Source: Promethearchaeota archaeon
GTDB lineage: Archaea; Asgardarchaeota; Lokiarchaeia; Sigynarchaeales; SOKP01
NCBI GenBank assembly: GCA_019057735.1
Contig: JAHLWV010000071.1
Coordinates: 1-10,015 of the forward strand
Direction: 5' to 3'
DNA length: 10,015 bases
Under the pieces are notes generated by a model that searched no databases, had not been told where the DNA came from, and was given only the letters and a program-made list of their open reading frames with translations. The position numbers and the translations under genes were made by a program. Positions 6,139 to 10,015 of the stretch are shown one piece after another (position 1 is the first letter of the stretch; every line of letters begins with the position of its first letter).

Positions 6139-7134
6139 TTATGTTGTTGAGAAAAAGAGGGATACTGGCTTTTCACTACCTAACAAACCGCCAGAAGTTC
6201 TCGTATGAACCTCATTAACGTTATCTACGGTTAAGGATTCAATGTGTTCCATTTTATTAACTTCATCTGTGTTTTCGGGGCTACCAATAATTAAAAAAAC
6301 GCCTTTTAAAGTTTCTATGATAAAAGCTAAAGGAAGCCATTCATAATATATGCGTATTTTAGCTTTTGGTGAAGGAAAATAAGAATATATTCCACCATAA
6401 GTTATTATTGCATGAATATCCCCAACAAAACTTCCACTGTAGCGATTTTTGAAATTACGATTAATTAACGCTTGTTCGTAAGCCTTACATCTATCAGACC
6501 ACTTTGTTGAATCCCCTCCAAGGCACCTGATACCTCCTTCTGCATTATTAGGTAATCTTTTTAATTCTTGATAAATATAATGATAAAAAGTCATACTATA
6601 TGGGGATGTATCCAGAATGAATTCTGCTACTTTACCATTAAAAGCTAAAACAAGGTTAGTATAAATCCCATAAAGAATATAGAAACTACAAATAATAGTT
6701 CCCATTTCGTTAAATATTCCCACTATCGTCCCTACGGTTCTATTAACTATAACATTAGATGAACCATCCACGGGATCTATTGTAATTCCAAACTTCCCAC
6801 TACCGAGAACAGGATCAGCTTCTTCAGAAGCAACAAATAGAAAGCTGACATCGCTTTCTTGGAGCGCTTTTAGGATAATGCTATGAGTTAAAATATCCTC
6901 GTGAATTTGGTATTCCCCATAAAGATTGATAGCATGCTTTTCTACATTTTCAATTTTCATTCTTTGTTCGATTTCGCGCGAAGTTATTCCCCTTTCTAGC
7001 AACCCCCTTATGGGAATCGTTGCTTCAGCAATTGTTTCAATAATCTCAATTAATTCGTCTCTATTTGAAAAAGAATGTGGAACATTATTATCTAACCACT
7101 TTGATAATTTTATATTTTCTTTTTTCTCGCTCAT
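6139..7134 (-). CDS. fbp: Class I fructose-1,6-bisphosphatase family protein
   Basis: A 331-residue protein, the usual length of class I FBPase (gluconeogenic removal of the C1 phosphate of fructose-1,6-bisphosphate). Visible counterparts of the pig enzyme's sites are: metal ligands in SEE (Glu104, Glu105), DPVDGSSN (Asp120, Asp123) and YYE (Glu265), and substrate-phosphate residues R231-Y232 in RYSGSF and K259 before the YYE motif. The segments GDIHAIITYGGIY and the C-terminal LLGS are also typical. Odd points: the usual LNEG stretch (Asn binding the 6-phosphate) reads LGGD here (205-208), and the ANPMAF/AGG motif reads EWLPLAF/LKG. Substrate could therefore be another sugar bisphosphate such as sedoheptulose-1,7-bisphosphate. 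Archaea more often use the bifunctional class V aldolase/phosphatase. It is first of a likely fbp-trm1-rlmE transcript. Confidence 0.82.
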   Translation of the reverse strand: MSEKKENIKLSKWLDNNVPHSFSNRDELIEIIETIAEATIPIRGLLERGITSREIEQRMKIENVEKHAINLYGEYQIHEDILTHSIILKALQESDVSFLFVASEEADPVLGSGKFGITIDPVDGSSNVIVNRTVGTIVGIFNEMGTIICSFYILYGIYTNLVLAFNGKVAEFILDTSPYSMTFYHYIYQELKRLPNNAEGGIRCLGGDSTKWSDRCKAYEQALINRNFKNRYSGSFVGDIHAIITYGGIYSYFPSPKAKIRIYYEWLPLAFIIETLKGVFLIIGSPENTDEVNKMEHIESLTVDNVNEVHTRTSGGLLGSEKPVSLFFSTT

Positions 7135-7173
7135 TAAAACAACTCATTTAGTGTTTCTAAATTTTAGTTCTCG

Positions 7174-7186
7174 TATTAAAATAATG
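7174..7186 (-). promoter_or_regulatory. Weak TATA-like candidate upstream of fbp
   Basis: On the minus strand TTATTTTAATAC lies about 40-52 nt before the ATG at 7134, inside the 81-bp gap after the RadB-like gene. It could give fbp-trm1-rlmE a promoter of its own. The spacing allows a leader of some 15-20 nt. In such AT-rich DNA this is weak evidence. Confidence 0.25.
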
Positions 7187-7215
7187 AGCTATAATTGATA
7201 ATCTTTTATAATTTT

Positions 7216-7908
7216 TTATTCAAAACCACGACTAGTTAACATAGAATTTAGTAGAAACATATTATTATCATTTCCTCTATGTAAAATAAACTTTCGATTG
7301 TTTGTTACATCTGTTCGTTCGATTTTGATAGAATTTGTCACCCAATATTGCATTACATTACCTCCGCTTTCCACTTCGTAAGTTTGTCCCTCTTGAGTTC
7401 TTCTACTAACTTCATTTACAACCAAAATGCCGACCTCATATTTTTGTTTTAAATTAACCAAAGTAGCTAATAATTGATTTAATCTATAATTCAGAATAAC
7501 ATTTTTTTCTTTTTTCTCATGATTTAATTCTAATCGATATAAATCCGTCATTGAATCAATAATTATTAAATTAAACGGCCCATTCTTAGTTTTTAAATCG
7601 TTTAGAACGGCAAATTCCAAGTTAAAAACAAAACTGAATATTTCGTCAAAATTCGTGGTATGAATAAAGAAAATATTATCTAAAACATCCTCTAAATTGT
7701 TCTCGAACACAGCATTAATTTTTTTGGATGGAAAATTTGGTTTTGTATATAGGTACAGCACTTTTTTTTTATTTAGCGCGTATAGCTTAGCTGTTTGAAG
7801 TGATAATGTAGTTTTCCCAACACCAAAATCGCCCCATAATGAAGTTATTCTCTCTTTAACTCCATTAGATTTAAAGAACTCATTTACTTTAGTTAGGGGA
7901 AATTGCAT
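7216..7908 (-). CDS. RadB-like RecA-family ATPase
   Basis: A 230-residue RecA-fold ATPase, essentially only the core domain, as in euryarchaeal RadB. Walker A is GDFGVGKTT (26-34), Walker B LIIIDS (114-119), then a conserved-looking VVNEVS (163-168, the place of RadA/RadB TNQV) and ESGGNVMQYWVTNSIKIER (180-198), which matches the P.GG...hw...I.LE segment of RadB. The ending SRGFE resembles the RadB terminal strand (G-[IF]). There is no helix-hairpin-helix domain, and the DTE...R segment of RadA reads YTKPNFPSKKI here, so it diverges strongly from the other RecA-like protein in this window. RadB-type proteins bind DNA and assist RadA, with weak ATPase activity. The exact subfamily (RadB, aRadC or KaiC-like) is uncertain. 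It is divergent from the RuvC-like gene by 42 bp and upstream of fbp by 81 bp. Confidence 0.72.
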   Translation of the reverse strand: MQFPLTKVNEFFKSNGVKERITSLWGDFGVGKTTLSLQTAKLYALNKKKVLYLYTKPNFPSKKINAVFENNLEDVLDNIFFIHTTNFDEIFSFVFNLEFAVLNDLKTKNGPFNLIIIDSMTDLYRLELNHEKKEKNVILNYRLNQLLATLVNLKQKYEVGILVVNEVSRRTQEGQTYEVESGGNVMQYWVTNSIKIERTDVTNNRKFILHRGNDNNMFLLNSMLTSRGFE

Positions 7909-7950
7909 AAATAAAAATTTTTAATTGTTTCTTTAATTTCTATAATTAAT
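7909..7950. promoter_or_regulatory. 42-bp divergent promoter region
   Basis: This short gap must hold both promoters. For the minus gene, AATTATAGAAATT (about 7937-7949 read on the minus strand) sits 29-41 nt before its ATG. For the plus gene, ATAAAAATTTTTA (7911-7923) sits 28-40 nt before the TTG at 7951. Both spacings suit leaderless transcripts, and the two TATA elements would interlock, making co-regulation or mutual interference likely. Confidence 0.4.
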
Positions 7951-8799
7951 TTGAGAAATCAACCTTTATATATCTTAACAGAGGATTTAAATTTCTTTTA
8001 TATAATTAAGAGTGAGTTAGATAAGTATAAAATTTATTTTCAAATCCTAAATTTGGATTCTAAAATTCCCGATATTCCGTCAATCATCCTTACCACTTCC
8101 AATGATTATAAAAAACTTGGAAATAAAAATCGTGTTAACTTTCTTGTGTATTCAAAAAAAAATGATTTTGGTAAGTATTTCTTACATGTTCTTGCTGCTG
8201 TGAGAATTGGTTATAAGAAATATTATTCTACATTAACTTTTTCTATCGATCCCGGTAAAAAGCTAGGCTTAATGGTTTTTTTAGATGATTATTATTTAGA
8301 TTCATATTGTTGTTTTGAAAATAGTGATTTTTTTGCTATAATTCATAAGTATATAGCCATATTTGATGAAGATAATCCAACTCTGATGAAATTAAACTTC
8401 AAATTGGGGCGAGGTGTTCTTGATATCACTTATGATTTAGTAAAGCAAATTTACATCATGTTTCAGAATCGGAAGTATCTCAGAGTTTGTTTGATTGATG
8501 AGTTTAAATCGTCGCAATTTAAATTATCAAAGAATACAATTGGCAAAAAGTTTACAAAAGATGAAATTTCTGCTTTGATATTAGCGTTTAGATTAGGAAT
8601 CGATGTTAGATTTGATAATTATAAAGTTATTTTTGAAAAGTTAAGGAAGAAGAAATTATTTATAAGAAAAACTGAAACTGAGAAACCTAAAAATCATGAT
8701 GAGCCCATATTATCATTAGAGGAAGTAGTAGAAAAAGTTTTGAATGGGAAGTTAACTCTTAGTAATGCAACAGAAATCATAAACGCTAATAATGTATAA
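7951..8799 (+). CDS. Unrecognised protein with RuvC/RNase H-like nuclease motifs
   Basis: 282 residues, no named family recognised. An N-terminal alpha/beta region (1-90, starting LYILTEDLNFFYIIKSEL) precedes a stretch that reads like a RuvC/YqgF-type RNase H fold. It has a first strand TFSIDPGKKLGLMVF (96-110) with Asp100 in the IDPG motif, a later strand ending LIDEFKSSQF (181-190) with Glu184, and KFTKDEISALILAFRLG (200-216), where Asp204 resembles the HD-x-ADALALA helix of RuvC (the second Asp is Ser207 here). A Lys-rich linker and helical tail (230-282) follow. The likely role is a nuclease or resolvase-like DNA-binding protein; this is inference. The start is the TTG at 7951: an in-frame stop lies at 7912, there is no ATG before residue 108, and the TATA spacing fits. 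It is divergent from the RadB-like gene. Confidence 0.6.
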   Translation: MRNQPLYILTEDLNFFYIIKSELDKYKIYFQILNLDSKIPDIPSIILTTSNDYKKLGNKNRVNFLVYSKKNDFGKYFLHVLAAVRIGYKKYYSTLTFSIDPGKKLGLMVFLDDYYLDSYCCFENSDFFAIIHKYIAIFDEDNPTLMKLNFKLGRGVLDITYDLVKQIYIMFQNRKYLRVCLIDEFKSSQFKLSKNTIGKKFTKDEISALILAFRLGIDVRFDNYKVIFEKLRKKKLFIRKTETEKPKNHDEPILSLEEVVEKVLNGKLTLSNATEIINANNV

Positions 8800-8810
8800 T
8801 AAAATAATAT

Positions 8811-8822
8811 TTATCTTTTTTA
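8811..8822 (+). terminator. Possible oligo-T terminator after the RuvC-like gene
   Basis: A TTATCTTTTTT tract lies about 12-22 nt past the stop at 8799. A T6 run directly downstream of a gene and upstream of a separate TATA box is a plausible archaeal terminator, without a hairpin. Confidence 0.35.
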
Positions 8823-8841
8823 CAATTTTATAATAATAAAA

Positions 8842-8851
8842 CCTATAAAAG
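8842..8851 (+). promoter_or_regulatory. TATA box upstream of the leader ORF and acyltransferase-like gene
   Basis: CCTATAAAAG is one of the best TATA matches in the window. Its TATAAAA (8844-8850) is 23-29 nt before the ATG at 8873, so transcription should begin at about that ATG and not at the ATG of the large gene at 8941. Confidence 0.5.
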
Positions 8852-8872
8852 CAAAGCACTTTTTTCATAGAA

Positions 8873-8944
8873 ATGAAAAAATATATTTCCTTGATGATTA
8901 TGCTTTTTACATTCTTGTTGCGTAGGGGATACTTAGGATTATGA
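8873..8944 (+). CDS. 23-codon hydrophobic leader ORF overlapping the next start
   Basis: A 23-residue ORF beginning MKKYISLMIM, with a hydrophobic middle (about 5-16) between Lys2-Lys3 and Arg17-Arg18. It ends in TGA at 8942-8944. The stop overlaps the ATG of the downstream gene as ATGA, the classic arrangement for translational coupling by reinitiation. The TATA box 23-29 nt upstream predicts a transcript that starts almost exactly at this ATG, so the leader would be the leaderless first cistron. It could be a real small membrane peptide, a regulatory upstream ORF or chance. No homolog is recognised. Confidence 0.35.
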   Translation: MKKYISLMIMLFTFLLRRGYLGL

Positions 8945-10015
8945 CACGGATTAGAAGTATTGATATTTTCAGAGGTATTTGCATATTCTATATGACTTTT
9001 GGGCACATGGTTAATTGGTGGATTTCTCAAGGAGATTTCTGGTTGTATGAGATTATATGGAATTATGGTGCTCCAGTAGGCGGTGGTGGATTTTTATTAG
9101 TTTCAGGTATGAGTGCCTCAATATCCTATAAGAGGAATCAGCTGAAAGCTCAAAGTTCTCAAGAATTTAAGATGAAACGAGCTAGAAATGTTTATATGTT
9201 GAGGAGTTTGCTCATCTTCTTAATTTCGTTATTATGGAATTTCATCGGTACCCTTTTCATGGGACTTTCAGGAGTATGGTTATGGTTTGTAATACAAACA
9301 ATTTCAATATCTTTGTTTATGGCTTGGCCGTTTTTAAAAACATCCAGAATTTTTAGATTATCGATGTGTTTTGTATTTTGGATTGGTAACGAATTTATAT
9401 TTTATTGGTTGTCTCCTTACAGTAATACACAAAACATGTTAGGATATCTTTTCTATTTTCTTTACAATTCTCCCGATCAAAACGTCATTTTGGGTTATTT
9501 TCCATTTCTTCTTTTAGGAACCGTATTCGGTGATGTTTTCTTTGAATCTAATGGTATTGACAATCTAATCGAAAGAAGATTGTTCTTAAAGAAAAAGATT
9601 TTTAGAAATGGTCTATTATTTGGAATTTTTCTAATAACATTTGGACTGTTATACAATTTTCCTGATTTCTCGAATAAATCAACATTTGCTTCGCATATGT
9701 TTATCGTTGGGATTGAGCTTATGTTGATGGCATTATTGGTTTACATTAAAGAGATTAGAGTAATAAGCTTCCAAAAAAGGTATAGATTCTTTGAAATTTA
9801 TTCCTTTTATTCTTTTACTATGTTCCTTGCTCATGAGGTTCTTTTCTTCCTATTTCAACCAATTTTTAATTTTATTAACATTTGGTTTGTAGTTATCCCC
9901 ATATTATTTGCATGGACTTCTCTATTTCGATTTATTTACAAAAAATGGGGTAGAATCGCTTCACTTAAATTTCTACTTAATAAAATAGCTGTGGAACTAG
10001 CAGATAGAATTGAAA
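8941..10015 (+). CDS. Multi-pass membrane acyltransferase-like protein (DUF1624/HGSNAT type), 3' truncated
   Basis: The frame is open from the ATG at 8941 to the window end, giving 358 residues with no stop. An in-frame stop at 8923 limits the start, and a purine-rich AGGGGAT about 10 nt upstream could act as a Shine-Dalgarno site. The N-terminus R-x-R-SIDIFRGI (3-13) followed by a membrane segment with GHM (21-23, His22) and then WW matches heparan-alpha-glucosaminide N-acetyltransferase catalytic-domain/DUF1624 proteins and relatives. His22 corresponds to their conserved membrane His. About ten hydrophobic segments follow (roughly 43-62, 86-108, 112-132, 138-157, 165-175, 183-200, 222-240, 250-269, 289-305, 312-332). 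FLAHE (295-299) resembles the LxLxH motif of the broader membrane acyltransferase groups. The likely role is transfer of acyl groups across the membrane to a sugar or lipid; substrate unknown. Confidence 0.7.
   Translation, partial: MTRIRSIDIFRGICIFYMTFGHMVNWWISQGDFWLYEIIWNYGAPVGGGGFLLVSGMSASISYKRNQLKAQSSQEFKMKRARNVYMLRSLLIFLISLLWNFIGTLFMGLSGVWLWFVIQTISISLFMAWPFLKTSRIFRLSMCFVFWIGNEFIFYWLSPYSNTQNMLGYLFYFLYNSPDQNVILGYFPFLLLGTVFGDVFFESNGIDNLIERRLFLKKKIFRNGLLFGIFLITFGLLYNFPDFSNKSTFASHMFIVGIELMLMALLVYIKEIRVISFQKRYRFFEIYSFYSFTMFLAHEVLFFLFQPIFNFINIWFVVIPILFAWTSLFRFIYKKWGRIASLKFLLNKIAVELADRIE

Noticed and set aside
8752..9030. Open frame of 92 codons on the minus strand between the RuvC-like gene and the acyltransferase-like gene
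   Set aside because: It overlaps the well-supported plus-strand start region of the acyltransferase-like gene, the TATA box and the end of the RuvC-like gene. Its translation is low-complexity and shows no domain.
1..10015. CRISPR arrays, insertion sequences, prophage genes or direct repeats
   Set aside because: No regularly spaced repeats, transposase motifs or terminal inverted repeats were seen. The gene content is housekeeping-like and composition is even across the window.

Overview
The window is about 10 kb of very AT-rich DNA, fully packed with genes and clearly archaeal in content. It encodes the archaeal-type pterin pyrophosphokinase MptE, a TFE-beta/RPC34-like transcription factor, archaeal Trm1 and RlmE RNA methyltransferases, and two RadA/RadB-type recombinase paralogs. 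Most genes are preceded about 25-40 nt upstream by TATA-like sequences, with few Shine-Dalgarno sites. A small membrane protein resembling the OST3/OST6 subunit of eukaryotic oligosaccharyltransferase points to an Asgard archaeon (Promethearchaeota), where such subunits are known. This assignment is an inference from gene content; no rRNA or ribosomal marker is present.

Layout, left to right. At 1-471 is the C-terminal third of a PepD-type (M20C) dipeptidase, cut by the window edge, followed by the OST3/OST6-like protein (556-1086). Next come a glycine cleavage H protein on the minus strand (1278-1679) and, divergent from it, MptE (1814-2644). Both touch pterin-linked one-carbon metabolism. 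MptE runs tail-to-tail into a RadA-like ATPase (2649-3446, minus). That gene is divergent from a zinc-finger/winged-helix/Fe-S protein of the TFE-beta/RPC34 type (3625-4230, plus).

The plus-strand TFE-beta-like gene meets a minus-strand run, probably partly or wholly an operon. In transcription order it holds a RadB-like ATPase (7908-7216), a class I fructose-bisphosphatase family protein (7134-6139), Trm1 (6111-4882) and RlmE (4873-4235). Divergent from the RadB-like gene across only 42 bp is an unrecognised protein with RuvC/RNase H-like motifs (7951-8799), which suggests a recombination or repair pair. The right end holds a multi-pass membrane acyltransferase-like protein (DUF1624/HGSNAT type, 8941 to beyond the edge). 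It is preceded by a 23-codon hydrophobic ORF whose stop overlaps its start as ATGA.

No rRNA, tRNA, CRISPR array, insertion sequence or prophage gene was seen. No gene-free stretch exceeds 200 bases. The most notable items are the fusion of a zinc finger to a TFE-beta-like protein, the thioredoxin-less OST3/OST6 homolog, the RecA-paralog/RuvC-like divergent pair, a hairpin-plus-T8 terminator embedded in the end of an opposing gene, and the 23-codon leader ORF.
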